Shown: one piece after another, positions 19,949 through 28,370 of the stretch
Numbering within the stretch: position 1 is the first letter of the stretch
Layout of the letters: every line of letters starts with the position of its first letter
Assembly: GCF_015277875.1 (NCBI RefSeq)
Contig: NZ_CP063814.1
Location: forward strand, 1,550,001-1,614,000
Length of the DNA stretch: 64,000 bases
Source: Microbacterium luteum
Lineage (GTDB): Bacteria; Actinomycetota; Actinomycetes; Actinomycetales; Microbacteriaceae
Reading direction: 5' to 3'
Notes under the pieces: generated by a model
Seen by the model: the letters and a program-made list of their open reading frames with translations, nothing else
The model's database searches: none
What the model was told of the DNA's origin: nothing
Position numbers and translations under genes: made by a program

Positions 19949-20690
19949 CATCGAAACCCCTGAGCTGAAGACCATCGGCGAGGTCGAGCGCATCGTCCAC
20001 GCATCCGGCGTCTGGGATGGCACATCCGCGGTCGAGTTCTCCGACGACGGCGAGAGCTGGCGCGAGGCATGGTCACCCACGGTCATCGACGGCAACGACG
20101 GCGAACCGATCCGCGTCGTTCAAGCACACCCGGAGTTCGCGCGCGTCACCGTGTACCGCAAAGACGTCCGGGTGCCCACGACGGTCACGATCCGGTGGGA
20201 CGAGCAGGTGCCTGTCGAGAACGAGGAGTGGTCGGAGAACTGGCACCGCTCGCCGATGCGTCACTTCGGCCGCACCGCCCGCATGGTCGGATTCCGGCAG
20301 ACGTTCCGCGACCTCCTGGGGGACATCCGCATCCCCGACGAGCACCAGCCGCCCGCCGAGCCCGATGTCGTAGAGCGCGACTGGGCCGCGGAGTTCGAAG
20401 CGGCAGACACCCCCGAGGCGATCGAGGACCTCGGAAAGTGGGCACGCGCCGCGCGGGCCTTCACCCCGGACGCGGACGGCACAGCGCTGCACCGTGCATG
20501 GCGCGACCGTCGCAAGCAGCTCATCGACGCCGCCTGGCGCCCCGAGGCGCCGGAGCTCTCACCCGATGAGCTCGACCGGCACCACGCGTTCTTCGGAGAC
20601 CCGGCCCGGATTGCCGCCCCGCAGGATCACCGCCCCCCGCAGAACCGTGCACAGCGCCGCGCGGCGGGGCGAAAGAAGGGCCGCCGCTGA
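19941..20690 (+). CDS. RecT/Bet-like recombination protein
   Basis: A 249-residue protein from GTG 19941, overlapping the exonuclease gene by 8 bp. Features of RecT-type annealases are visible: ARVTVYRKD, then TVTIRWDEQVP, then W..SPMRHFGRTARMVGFRQTFRDLLGDIRIPDE, matching the W..mP..ml.K..A...R..fp..l.G pattern. The C-terminus is basic (RAQRRAAGRKKGRR). The assignment rests on motif order and on the neighbouring YqaJ gene. Confidence 0.7.
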   Translation: MSDIETPELKTIGEVERIVHASGVWDGTSAVEFSDDGESWREAWSPTVIDGNDGEPIRVVQAHPEFARVTVYRKDVRVPTTVTIRWDEQVPVENEEWSENWHRSPMRHFGRTARMVGFRQTFRDLLGDIRIPDEHQPPAEPDVVERDWAAEFEAADTPEAIEDLGKWARAARAFTPDADGTALHRAWRDRRKQLIDAAWRPEAPELSPDELDRHHAFFGDPARIAAPQDHRPPQNRAQRRAAGRKKGRR

Positions 20691-21160
20691 TGCCCGACGT
20701 GAACCCGATCACCGGCGAGGTCGAGGAACCGGAGCACATCCCCGGCACCGACACCGAACTGGTGCCGTTGAACCTCTCGGCCATGAGCGAGGACGAGCTG
20801 ATCGCGCTGTTCCCGACGCCCGTCCAGGCCGCCGGAGCGCTCATGTACGCGCGCAACGTAGCCCGCCGCGCACCCGCCGCGCTAGACACGTACCGCCGCA
20901 AGCTCAAGACCGCAGAGCGCGACCTGACCGTGGCGCTCGCACTCGGAGCGGAGAAGATTCTCGAGGTCTACCCGCGGATGCCGATGGGGGAGCGCCGTGA
21001 CCTCGCGCGCGCGATCGATGACCGTGTGAAGGATGCACAGCTCGCCGCCGACACGGCGTGGCTGGAAATGGAGTATGCCCGCGACTTCGACCGCATGATC
21101 GGCCGGGACATCGACATCCTGCGATCACTGAACGCCAACCTGCGGGGTGAGCAGCGATGA
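20690..21160 (+). CDS. Phage protein of unknown function
   Basis: A 156-residue, mostly helical acidic protein coupled to the RecT-like gene by a TGATG overlap. Segments such as RRAPAALDTYRRKLKTAERDL suggest coiled-coil helices. It may be an accessory recombination factor; this is inferred only from position. Confidence 0.7.
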   Translation: MPDVNPITGEVEEPEHIPGTDTELVPLNLSAMSEDELIALFPTPVQAAGALMYARNVARRAPAALDTYRRKLKTAERDLTVALALGAEKILEVYPRMPMGERRDLARAIDDRVKDAQLAADTAWLEMEYARDFDRMIGRDIDILRSLNANLRGEQR

Positions 21161-21555
21161 GCAAGCCGACCACGGCCGTTCGCGACAGCACCTACGAGCG
21201 GGACATGCACCGGTGCGTGTCGTGCGGCGTCATAGTCGCGCTCTCGTTTCAGCACCGCCGAGCGGTCGGTAACGGCGGGTCGAAGATCCGCCCCACCTGT
21301 GAGGACGGGCTGACCCTCTGCGTGCTCTGCAACAACCGCGCCGAGCACGTGCTGCAAGCGCGAGCGCTCTACTTCGGATGGAAGGTCCGCCGCTGGGTGA
21401 AAGACCCCTCGCGCGTGCCCGTCTACTACCCGCACGAATTCGAGTGGTTCCGGCTCGTCGGCACCCGCCGAGAGAGGATCACCGCCGGCGCGGCGCACGA
21501 GATGATGCGCGATGTCTACGGCGACGAGCACGAGACGTGGAGGGCAGCCGCATGA
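21157..21555 (+). CDS. HNH-type zinc-binding endonuclease-like protein
   Basis: A 132-residue protein with a paired-cysteine metal site and HNH-like core: CVSC near residue 19, FQHRRAVGNGG (His pair), and CVLCNNRAEHVL. Spacing fits a C-x2-C..H..C-x2-C HNH fold. It lies in the recombination/replication block, coupled by ATGA at both ends. Confidence 0.7.
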   Translation: MSKPTTAVRDSTYERDMHRCVSCGVIVALSFQHRRAVGNGGSKIRPTCEDGLTLCVLCNNRAEHVLQARALYFGWKVRRWVKDPSRVPVYYPHEFEWFRLVGTRRERITAGAAHEMMRDVYGDEHETWRAAA

Positions 21556-22520
21556 GCATGCCCGAGTTCGCGATGACCTACGTCGTGTTCTGGCCCGAGC
21601 ACAACGTGCTCAAGGTCGGCCGCGCATGGAGGTTCAACCGCGTCCACCGGATGACCCGCACCGGCGGACACATCATCATCCTCGCCAGAGGCACCGACGC
21701 CACCTGGGAACGCGAAGCGCTCCGCACACTCCGCCGATGGTTCCCGCAGGCCTTCCGCAACGAGACCGAAGCGACCGGCCTCCTGCTGATGGGCCGCGGC
21801 TGGTCGGAGTGCTTCCAGGTCGACGAGCACCACCTACAGCTCGCCGTCGACCTGTGCATCGAGGGATTCGCGAGAGGGAACGAGCAAGGTGTCAACGACG
21901 AAGAGCGTCCAGAGGAAGATCACGACACAGGATCTGGAGTTCCCCGGGTACCTGCGAGCCCCACACGCGGCGAAGACGACAGCACTCGGCCTGTGGCTGC
22001 ACACGGACGGACTCGGCCGCCGGCAACTCATCCCGGAGCTGATCGCCGCAGCGATCTACCCGGGCGAAGCCGCGACCGAAACGGTGATCGAGCACCTGCT
22101 GATGCTCGAGGAGTCCGGCTTCCTGGAGATGTACTCGGCGGACGGCGAGGAGTGGATCGCACTGCGACGCCCGCTGAAGCTCGACGCCCGCACTGCCTGG
22201 TCGAACTGCCCCGACCCGCCCATTCGCGAACATTCGCGAAGCTTCGCGGCTGTGGGGGGAGCGCGGGCGAGGGCGCGGGAGCGGATGCGAGACGAGGACC
22301 GGGAGCGCGCGGGGGAGTGGGCCGAGTGGCGCGAGGAGCAGGAGCGCACGCCCCTGCCACCGCGACCCCGCCTACTGGACGCCCCGCCCATCGGATGCCC
22401 GGATCACCCCAATGGTCGCTTCGAGGACTGCGGGAAGTGCGGGACTGCTCGCCGCCAGCACGACAGATGGCTCGCTCAGCAGCGATACGAGGACCAGCTC
22501 ACGAAGGCGATGGAGGATGA
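21552..22520 (+). CDS. GIY-YIG/T5orf172-like protein with an overlapping 3' end
   Basis: It starts at ATG 21552 in an ATGA overlap. The first 110 residues look real and recall GIY-YIG-related domains (YVVFWPEHNVLKVGRA, then an arginine and a conserved Glu in TWEREALRTLRRWFP). After about 21885 the frame is low-complexity and runs 632 bp under the well-supported gene at 21889. Either the true protein is short and a frameshift hides its stop, or the overlap is real. Confidence 0.4.
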   Translation: MSMPEFAMTYVVFWPEHNVLKVGRAWRFNRVHRMTRTGGHIIILARGTDATWEREALRTLRRWFPQAFRNETEATGLLLMGRGWSECFQVDEHHLQLAVDLCIEGFARGNEQGVNDEERPEEDHDTGSGVPRVPASPTRGEDDSTRPVAAHGRTRPPATHPGADRRSDLPGRSRDRNGDRAPADARGVRLPGDVLGGRRGVDRTATPAEARRPHCLVELPRPAHSRTFAKLRGCGGSAGEGAGADARRGPGARGGVGRVARGAGAHAPATATPPTGRPAHRMPGSPQWSLRGLREVRDCSPPARQMARSAAIRGPAHEGDGG

Positions 22521-22539
22521 CGATGGACAGCCGTTCTGA
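21889..22539 (+). CDS. Replication-module protein with winged-helix-like N-terminus
   Basis: A 216-residue protein from GTG 21889. The N-terminal 90 residues (GLWLHTDGLGRRQLIPELIAAAIYP, then EHLLMLEESGFLEMY) resemble the winged-helix module of phage replication proteins. An Arg/Glu-rich helix follows, and then a short CxxC-type C-terminus (CPDHPNGRFEDCGKCG). The precise role is unknown. Confidence 0.75.
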   Translation: MSTTKSVQRKITTQDLEFPGYLRAPHAAKTTALGLWLHTDGLGRRQLIPELIAAAIYPGEAATETVIEHLLMLEESGFLEMYSADGEEWIALRRPLKLDARTAWSNCPDPPIREHSRSFAAVGGARARARERMRDEDRERAGEWAEWREEQERTPLPPRPRLLDAPPIGCPDHPNGRFEDCGKCGTARRQHDRWLAQQRYEDQLTKAMEDDDGQPF

Positions 22540-22864
22540 CCGGTTCCTGGAGCTCGAAGCGTCCGGGGCGTCTTCCGCGGAGATCGCGGGCATCCTCGGT
22601 GTCTCGACTCGCACGGTGACCCGGTGGCGTCACGACGCGGGCTGTAGCCACGCGCCGGCGGCGAACGTCCGGGACATGTCGGTGCGGGAGCGGGCGCGGC
22701 GCCTCCTTGACGATGGAGCGTCGTTCGCCGACGCAGCCGCGACGGTCGGGGTGGCCCGGTCGACGCTCCGGCGCTGGTTCCCCGACGTGCCCGCGTGGAC
22801 TCGCTCCCAGACCGGCCAGTGGTCAGTGCTGCTTCGCCAGGGTGAGGCGGTGCTTCATGGGTGA
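22523..22864 (+). CDS. Double HTH DNA-binding protein
   Basis: A 113-residue protein with two Hin/homeodomain-like HTH units: SSAEIAGILGVSTRTVTRWR (about 16-35) and SFADAAATVGVARSTLRRWF (about 67-86). ATG 22523 has GGAGG 6 nt upstream and is preferred over ATG 22517. It probably binds DNA as a phage regulator. Confidence 0.75.
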   Translation: MDSRSDRFLELEASGASSAEIAGILGVSTRTVTRWRHDAGCSHAPAANVRDMSVRERARRLLDDGASFADAAATVGVARSTLRRWFPDVPAWTRSQTGQWSVLLRQGEAVLHG

Positions 22865-23756
22865 CCGGGTCTGCATCCGTGGGTGCACGCAACGCCAGCA
22901 CTTCGCCGACTGCCCCGACTACGGCAAGACGGACGGCACCTGCCGCGGCTGCGTCCCCGCAGAAGCCCGCGAGCGCTCATGGATCTGCGACCGCTGCTTC
23001 GGACGCACCCGCCGCATGATCACCGACGCCCCCGACCTCCTCGGCCGCATCCGCTCCCTGGGTGACCCGACGAAGGCCCGCGCCTACGACCAGGTCGGAT
23101 CAGGCGCCGCACGGAACGTCGAGGCGCCCGCCCCGATCCCCGCTGACCTTATCGACGCCGGCGACGCGATCGCCGGGACTCTCCGCGCCTGGGCATCCAT
23201 GCTCGAGCACCGCGGATGGGACTCCCGCGGCCTCCCCGCCGGCGCTGACGCTGCCGACGCCTACGAGGAAGCACAGGGGAACGCCTCGGTCATCCTCGAC
23301 GAGCTCCCGAAGCTCGCGAACGACCAGGACATGATCATCGCCCTCACCGCCGCCGCCCTCGACCTCCACCCGGCCGTGGATGGGATCCGGGAGCGCTGGT
23401 CGATAGCTGACGCGATGTACCGGTGGAACGTCGAACGCCCCACGGAAGCATTCGTCGAGGTCCACGAAGACGACGAAGAGATCACCGTCGGAGGCGTCAC
23501 CGAGTGGGGCACAGAGCACGAGATCTGGGACCGCCGACAGGCCGCCCGCGAAGTCGGAGTTTCCGAAGAGTCGCTGCGCCGATGGGTCCGCGAGAAGGAT
23601 CTGCATCCGGTCGCGACGACGAGGGGACCGCTCGGGAAGGTGACGTGGTTCCGGGCAGCCGCTGTCCGCGCCGCCGCCGCAGCCGTCGCGGCACGCAAGG
23701 GCAAGAAGGCTGAGGCGACCGCCTCATCTGATCATCAGGTTGGGAGCATGGAATGA
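22857..23756 (+). CDS. Zinc-finger and HTH phage protein
   Basis: A 299-residue protein with an N-terminal cysteine cluster (CIRGCTQRQHFADCPDYGK, CRGC, CDRC), a helical middle, and a C-terminal MerR/excisionase-like HTH (WDRRQAAREVGVSEESLRRWVREKDL) followed by an Ala/Lys tail. The architecture suggests binding to nucleic acid. It overlaps the previous gene by 8 bp and the helicase by ATGA. Confidence 0.75.
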   Translation: MGDRVCIRGCTQRQHFADCPDYGKTDGTCRGCVPAEARERSWICDRCFGRTRRMITDAPDLLGRIRSLGDPTKARAYDQVGSGAARNVEAPAPIPADLIDAGDAIAGTLRAWASMLEHRGWDSRGLPAGADAADAYEEAQGNASVILDELPKLANDQDMIIALTAAALDLHPAVDGIRERWSIADAMYRWNVERPTEAFVEVHEDDEEITVGGVTEWGTEHEIWDRRQAAREVGVSEESLRRWVREKDLHPVATTRGPLGKVTWFRAAAVRAAAAAVAARKGKKAEATASSDHQVGSME

Positions 23757-25048
23757 CCATCCCGTACAGCGATTTCATCGCGCGTCGAGCGGCCCGTGTG
23801 CGGCCCGTGGGCATCGACGTTGGTCCGGGGGACCTGCACCACAGCCTCAAGCCGTTTCAGGTCGACGTGACCCGGTGGGCGGCGCGCGTGGGCCGTCCCG
23901 CCGTGTGGGCGGATACGGGGCTCGGCAAGACCCGGATGCAGCTCGAGTGGTGTCGAGTCATGGCGGACGTGTCGCTGATCGTCGCGCCGCTTGGTGTCGC
24001 CCGCCAGACGCCGGAGGAAGCGGCCCTGATCCACACCGATGCGCGGTACGTGCGCAGCGGCGACGAGATCACCGGACCCGGCGTCTACGTGACCAACTAC
24101 GAGATGGTCGACCAGTTCGACCCGTCGAAAATCGGGGCTGTCGCACTCGATGAGGCTTCCATCCTCAAGCAGTCAGACGGGAAGACTCGCACGAAGCTGA
24201 TCCGCCACTTCGAGAACGTCGAGTACCGGTCGACATGGACGGCGACGCCGGCACCGAACGACCCGGAAGAGCTGACCAATCAGGCCGAGTTCCTCGGGCA
24301 CATGACCCGGGCGAATATGCTCGCCGCCTATTTCGTGCACGACCAGGACGGGTGGCGCCTCAAGGGTCACGCCGTGGAACCGATGCTCGACTGGATGGGC
24401 ACGTGGGCGATCGCGATCCGGCGCCCGTCCGACCTCGGCTACGCCGACGACGGCTACAACTTGCCCGGTCTGAACATCATCCCCGAGCTGGTCGACGTCG
24501 AGATCGAGCCAGCAGATGGGGAACTGTTCGCCATGACGATCGGCGGCGTGCAGGGCCGGTCGAAGGTGCGCCGCGAGTCGCTCGCAGCTCGCGTCGACCG
24601 CGCCGTGGAGCTCGTCGAGCGAGAGTCCGATGAGCCCTGGCTGTTGTGGACCGGGCTGAATGACGAAGCCGACGCGATCGCCGACGCGATCCCCGGGTCG
24701 GTCAACGTGCACGGGTCCATGAGCCCCGACGAGAAGGCCGACCTTCTCCTGGGGTTCGCGCATGGCGACTTCCGAGTGCTCATCACCAAGCTCAAGATCG
24801 CCGGGCTCGGGATGAACTACCAGCACTCCGCGCGCATGGCGTTCGTTGGATTGAACGACAGCTACGAGCAGTACTACCAGGGCATCCGCCGCTCATTCCG
24901 GTACGGGCAGACGCGGGTGGTCAACGCGCACATCGTGCTCTCCGAGATCGAGTCGCAGATCGCCGAGAACGTCGCCCGTAAGGAATCGCAGGCGAACCGA
25001 GTAATCGACGGGCTTATCGCCCGCAACACCACAAGGAGGGTCGCATGA
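23753..25048 (+). CDS. SNF2/DEAD-type phage helicase
   Basis: A 431-residue superfamily-2 ATPase. Walker A DTGLGKT is at residues 54-60, and motif II is ALDEAS (133-136) in place of DEAH. SATP-type motif III is replaced by TWTATPAPND, and motif VI is YQGIRRSFRYGQT. Its stop overlaps the methyltransferase start by ATGA, a pair often seen in actinophages. A replication or DNA-remodelling role is inferred. Confidence 0.87.
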   Translation: MTIPYSDFIARRAARVRPVGIDVGPGDLHHSLKPFQVDVTRWAARVGRPAVWADTGLGKTRMQLEWCRVMADVSLIVAPLGVARQTPEEAALIHTDARYVRSGDEITGPGVYVTNYEMVDQFDPSKIGAVALDEASILKQSDGKTRTKLIRHFENVEYRSTWTATPAPNDPEELTNQAEFLGHMTRANMLAAYFVHDQDGWRLKGHAVEPMLDWMGTWAIAIRRPSDLGYADDGYNLPGLNIIPELVDVEIEPADGELFAMTIGGVQGRSKVRRESLAARVDRAVELVERESDEPWLLWTGLNDEADAIADAIPGSVNVHGSMSPDEKADLLLGFAHGDFRVLITKLKIAGLGMNYQHSARMAFVGLNDSYEQYYQGIRRSFRYGQTRVVNAHIVLSEIESQIAENVARKESQANRVIDGLIARNTTRRVA

Positions 25049-25929
25049 GCGACTACATCACCGATGAAGCCCGCGGCAACATGTGGGAATTCTGGCTCGG
25101 CGACAGCGCCGAACGTCTGGCAGAGATCCCGGACGAGTCGATCGACATGGACCTCGGATCGCCCCCGTTCGAGTCGCTCTACACCTACTCGAACAGCCCG
25201 CGCGACATGGGCAACGCCCTCGACCGCGCTGACTTCTTCGAGCAGTACGGGTACATGATCCGCGAGACCCTCAGGGTGCTAAAGCCGGGCCGCATGTCGG
25301 TCGTCCACGTGCAGCAGACCACGAAGATGAAGGGCCGCGACGGGTTCATCGGCATGGTCGACTTCCGTGGCGACGTGATCCGCGCGCACGAGCGCGAGGG
25401 GTTCATCTACTGGGGTGAGGTCACGGTCGACAAGGACCCGCAAGCTCAGGCGATCCGCACCAAGGCGCAACAGCTCATGTTCGTCACGAAGAACAAGGAC
25501 CGCACCATGATCCGGCCCGCCCTGGCGGACTACGCGCTGATCTTCAAGAAGCCCGGCGACAACAACGTTCCGGTCGTCGGTGACCTCAGCAACGAGGAAT
25601 GGATCAAGCTCGCCCGACCCGTGTGGCTCGAGATCCAGGAGGGCAACACCCTCAACGCGAAGATCGCCCGTGAGGACGACGACGAACGTCACCTGACCCC
25701 GTTGCAGCTCGACTTCATCGAGAACTGCATCCGCCTCTACACGAACGCGGGAGAGACGGTCCTGTCGAAGTACGGCGGCGTGGGCTCGGAACTCTACATG
25801 GCGGTGAAGCTCGGCCGCCGTGCGCACGGCATCGAGCTCAAGCCGTCGTACTGGCGTTCTGGATGCGACTACTTGCGCGACCTCGAACACGCTCTCGCGC
25901 AGCCCGCCTTCGATTTCGAGAGCGCCTGA
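25045..25929 (+). CDS. DNA methyltransferase (N4-cytosine/N6-adenine class)
   Basis: A 294-residue beta-class methyltransferase. The catalytic motif IV is GSPPFESLY (residues 38-46), and the SAM-binding motif I comes later as KYGGVGSELYMAV with GIELKPSYW (about 243-272), giving the beta order. SPPF favours N4-cytosine, but N6-adenine cannot be excluded. No cognate endonuclease is adjacent. It probably protects phage DNA from host restriction. Confidence 0.87.
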   Translation: MSDYITDEARGNMWEFWLGDSAERLAEIPDESIDMDLGSPPFESLYTYSNSPRDMGNALDRADFFEQYGYMIRETLRVLKPGRMSVVHVQQTTKMKGRDGFIGMVDFRGDVIRAHEREGFIYWGEVTVDKDPQAQAIRTKAQQLMFVTKNKDRTMIRPALADYALIFKKPGDNNVPVVGDLSNEEWIKLARPVWLEIQEGNTLNAKIAREDDDERHLTPLQLDFIENCIRLYTNAGETVLSKYGGVGSELYMAVKLGRRAHGIELKPSYWRSGCDYLRDLEHALAQPAFDFESA

Positions 25930-25969
25930 CCGTGGCTACCAACCAGGCCAACAGCGGGTCGGAGGAATC

Positions 25970-26365
25970 ATGAGCATTGGAATCACTCGACCGAATGGGT
26001 CGGTCTATCGGCCTCGCAAGATCCGCGCGCAGCTGCTCGGAAACGAGGACGAGACGAACGCGGTCGTCGTTCTCGGCACTCACGACCTGGCGGATGCGCG
26101 GGTGCGCGCTCAGGCGGAGGTGAACGAGCTCAACAGCGGCATCGACTACCAGTTCTTCATCCGCCCGAGTGACCGCGGAAAGAGGGTCTGGTATCGGCAG
26201 AAGCTCTGGGGCTTCTACGAGGATGCTCCGCTCTACGGCTTCGAGGTGGATGAGGAGCGCGGGGTGGCTGGTGTGGAGTTCGACATCATCACAGAGTTCG
26301 ATCTGTACGACGCTTGCCTCGAAGAGTTCGACGCTCCCGAGGCCAACAGGGGGGCAGAGGGATGA
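25970..26365 (+). CDS. Phage protein of unknown function
   Basis: A 131-residue protein from ATG 25970 with GGAGGA 5 nt upstream. A mixed alpha/beta protein, acidic at the C-terminus (TEFDLYDACLEEFDAPE). It ends the first early operon just before a convergent minus-strand gene. Not recognised. Confidence 0.72.
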   Translation: MSIGITRPNGSVYRPRKIRAQLLGNEDETNAVVVLGTHDLADARVRAQAEVNELNSGIDYQFFIRPSDRGKRVWYRQKLWGFYEDAPLYGFEVDEERGVAGVEFDIITEFDLYDACLEEFDAPEANRGAEG

Positions 26366-26370
26366 GCGTG

Positions 26371-26529
26371 TCAGCGGGAGTTGTGGAGCTTGATGACGCC
26401 GGCGCGGGACATGTTGAGGGCGGTGGCGATCTGTTCCCAGGTGGCGCCTTCTTCGCGGGCTTGCGCGATGAGCTCGGGTCGCCGTTCGATGTCTCGGGCG
26501 ATTCGTTCGAGCTGGGTGAGTGCCTTCAT
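26371..26529 (-). CDS. Small HTH protein, possible repressor of the adjacent operon
   Basis: A 52-residue protein from ATG 26529 with a clean HTH (EGATWEQIATALNMSRAGVIKLHN) filling its C-terminal half. It is the only minus-strand gene in the early region. The ATG lies 7 nt after TAGAGT (26542-26537), so it is leaderless. It is divergent from the operon at 26590 with an inverted repeat between them, an arrangement typical of autoregulatory repressors. Confidence 0.7.
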   Translation of the reverse strand: MKALTQLERIARDIERRPELIAQAREEGATWEQIATALNMSRAGVIKLHNSR

Positions 26530-26536
26530 GCGGGCA

Positions 26537-26583
26537 ACTCTACCGTCTACTTTATTGACACGCCACCGTCTAGAAAGTAGACT
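26537..26583. promoter_or_regulatory. Divergent leaderless promoters with a 9-bp inverted repeat
   Basis: The plus strand has TTGACA (26555-26560), a 17-bp spacer and TAGACT (26578-26583), a near-consensus promoter. The minus strand has TAGAGT (26542-26537). The inverted repeat GTCTACTTT (26545-26553) / AAAGTAGAC (26574-26582) brackets the plus -35 and covers its -10, and is a likely operator. Confidence 0.75.
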
Positions 26584-26589
26584 ATGAGT

Positions 26590-27021
26590 ATGGCGACCAC
26601 CACTTGCGCACACTGGGTTGGGAACGACACCACCGGCCACCGCTGCAACGCCGCCGACATCCGCTCCGAGCGTCTCCCGTTCTGCGAGAAGCACTACAAG
26701 ATCCAGCTCGCTCGAGCCGAGAAGCAGCTCGCCAAGGAGCGGGCACGCCATGCCCGCACCGAGGCTGACTGGTTCGCACGCAACGCCCACTGGCTCCCCG
26801 CATGGCGTCGCCAGCTCGAGCAGGCCGAAGCCGAGTACGAGCGTCGCACCGCAGCACCCATCGCCGACCGTGCCGCAGTCGGTGGTGCCATGCACGGCTC
26901 CATCGTCCGTTCCCAGCGGTCGCACCTGTCCGACACGAACGTCTCCCGCGTCGTCGAGCTCCAGAGCATCATCGCAAAGCTCCGGGCCGACATCGCACGA
27001 GCAGAAGGAAACGCAGCATGA
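26590..27021 (+). CDS. Cys/His-containing coiled-coil phage protein
   Basis: A 143-residue protein. The N-terminus has a CAHWVGNDTTGHRC..C..H pattern that could hold zinc, followed by long charged helices (ARAEKQLAKERARHARTEA) and a C-terminal helix. ATG 26590 was preferred over ATG 26584 because it lies 6 nt after the -10 box, where transcription should begin. Function unknown. Confidence 0.72.
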   Translation: MATTTCAHWVGNDTTGHRCNAADIRSERLPFCEKHYKIQLARAEKQLAKERARHARTEADWFARNAHWLPAWRRQLEQAEAEYERRTAAPIADRAAVGGAMHGSIVRSQRSHLSDTNVSRVVELQSIIAKLRADIARAEGNAA

Positions 27022-27203
27022 ACGCGACAAGCCTGCTGGTCTACCCCGGCCCTACTCGGACCCACCATCATCCCTGCCACGGCCTAGACGGATGGGTTGG
27101 CCCCGGGCGAGGAACAGATCCGGTCGACGACGAAGCGATACGCGCGTGTGAGCGCGACGTGGACCGAATCCTGTCGACCATCCACACGGACGGTGAGTCA
27201 TGA
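27018..27203 (+). CDS. Small phage protein of unknown function
   Basis: A 61-residue protein coupled by ATGA overlaps to both neighbours. The N-terminus has a His cluster (THHHPCHG), the C-terminus an acidic helix. Nothing more can be assigned. Confidence 0.6.
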   Translation: MNATSLLVYPGPTRTHHHPCHGLDGWVGPGRGTDPVDDEAIRACERDVDRILSTIHTDGES

Positions 27204-27481
27204 GTGCTGTCATCTATGAGAACAACCTCAATGAGTTCCGGTTCCAGCCCGAGCTTTCGGATGGGCGGCGGCTCTGCGTGATGTCGGATCTCTACGGGTC
27301 GTGGACAGAGTGGAGGTGGCCCGGAGACGAGTGGGCTGATGGGCCGAAGCTGTTCGCCTCGCGTTCGCGCGCGGAGCGAGTCGCGAGGCGGCAACAACGG
27401 CGGGAGCGACGTGAGGACAGGAAGGTCTTCCGCGAAAGAGGCTCCCAACCGACCGGACCTGGGACATCCGATGCTGAGTGA
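27200..27481 (+). CDS. Small phage protein of unknown function
   Basis: A 93-residue protein with aromatic-rich N-terminal strands (NEFRFQPELSDGRRLCVM, SWTEWRW) and a very basic Arg-rich C-terminal helix. Its last 11 bp overlap the recombinase gene. Not recognised. Confidence 0.62.
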   Translation: MSAVIYENNLNEFRFQPELSDGRRLCVMSDLYGSWTEWRWPGDEWADGPKLFASRSRAERVARRQQRRERREDRKVFRERGSQPTGPGTSDAE

Positions 27482-28286
27482 AGCCTGGCGTCAGGCGATC
27501 CGGTCCTTCCTGAGCAACGAGCGCGCCGGCGGAAAGCCTGAGACGACCGTGAGCGCCAGGAAGCATCACCTCGAGCACGCCGCACGACGTCTCGGCCCCG
27601 ACCCATGGGCGGTGTCCGTCGACGAGATCCGGGACTACTTCGCGACGCAGAAGTGGGCGCAGGAGACCCGCCGCGGCCGCCGCACCACCCTGACCCGGTT
27701 CTACGACTGGGCCATCGAAGCTGGCTACACGGACACCAGCCCGGCCGCACGCCTCCCGAAGGTGCCCATGAAGGCGGGGCGACCGCGGCCGGCGCCAGAG
27801 CGGGCGTACAGCGCCGCACTGCGCAGCGCCGACCCGCGCGAGCTCCTCGCGCTCCGCCTCGCCGCCGAAGTCGGTCTCCGCCGAGCCGAGGTCACGAAGA
27901 TCCACTCCGACGACCTCTTCGAGGACGAGGGAGGTGTGTCCCTGCTGGTCCACGGCAAAGGAGACCGCGACCGGACAGTGCCGCTCCCGAAGAGCCTCGG
28001 CGAAGCGCTCACCGCACTCCCGTACGGGTACGCGTTTCCAGGGAAGGACCACGGCCACCTCTCGCCCCGATACTTGGGGAAGCTGATCGCCCGACTCCTC
28101 CCGGACACTCTCACGATGCACACCCTCCGCCACCGGTTCGCGACCCGCCTCTACGCGAGACGCCGCGACATCCTGATGGTGCAGCAAGCGCTCGGTCACG
28201 CCAGCGTCGGCACGACACAGCGGTATGTCGACTACGACCGGAACACCATGCGCGAAGCCATCGACGAGATGGCAGGCAGCGGATGA
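27471..28286 (+). CDS. Tyrosine recombinase (XerC/D-like), internal
   Basis: A 271-residue recombinase with an N-terminal SAM-like core-binding domain and a complete catalytic set: Arg137 (GLRRAEV), Lys163 (HGKGDRD), HTLRH (His217, Arg220), His243 (LGHASVGTTQ) and Tyr252. ATG 27471 overlaps the previous gene. It lies in the middle of the phage, far from the att sites, so it is probably not the integrase; dimer resolution or a captured element is possible. Confidence 0.85.
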   Translation: MLSEAWRQAIRSFLSNERAGGKPETTVSARKHHLEHAARRLGPDPWAVSVDEIRDYFATQKWAQETRRGRRTTLTRFYDWAIEAGYTDTSPAARLPKVPMKAGRPRPAPERAYSAALRSADPRELLALRLAAEVGLRRAEVTKIHSDDLFEDEGGVSLLVHGKGDRDRTVPLPKSLGEALTALPYGYAFPGKDHGHLSPRYLGKLIARLLPDTLTMHTLRHRFATRLYARRRDILMVQQALGHASVGTTQRYVDYDRNTMREAIDEMAGSG

Positions 28287-28370
28287 CACCCGGCGTGTCG
28301 CATCGCCGGCTTCCCAGACCTATGAACAGTTCTCGATTAGGGTGGACCCTGCGGGGTCACCGACCCTACT

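Noticed and set aside
26362..26580. A plus-strand frame opposite the small HTH gene
   Set aside because: It is Gly/Asp-rich without ribosome site and runs through the divergent promoter region; the minus frame has a clear HTH and promoter.
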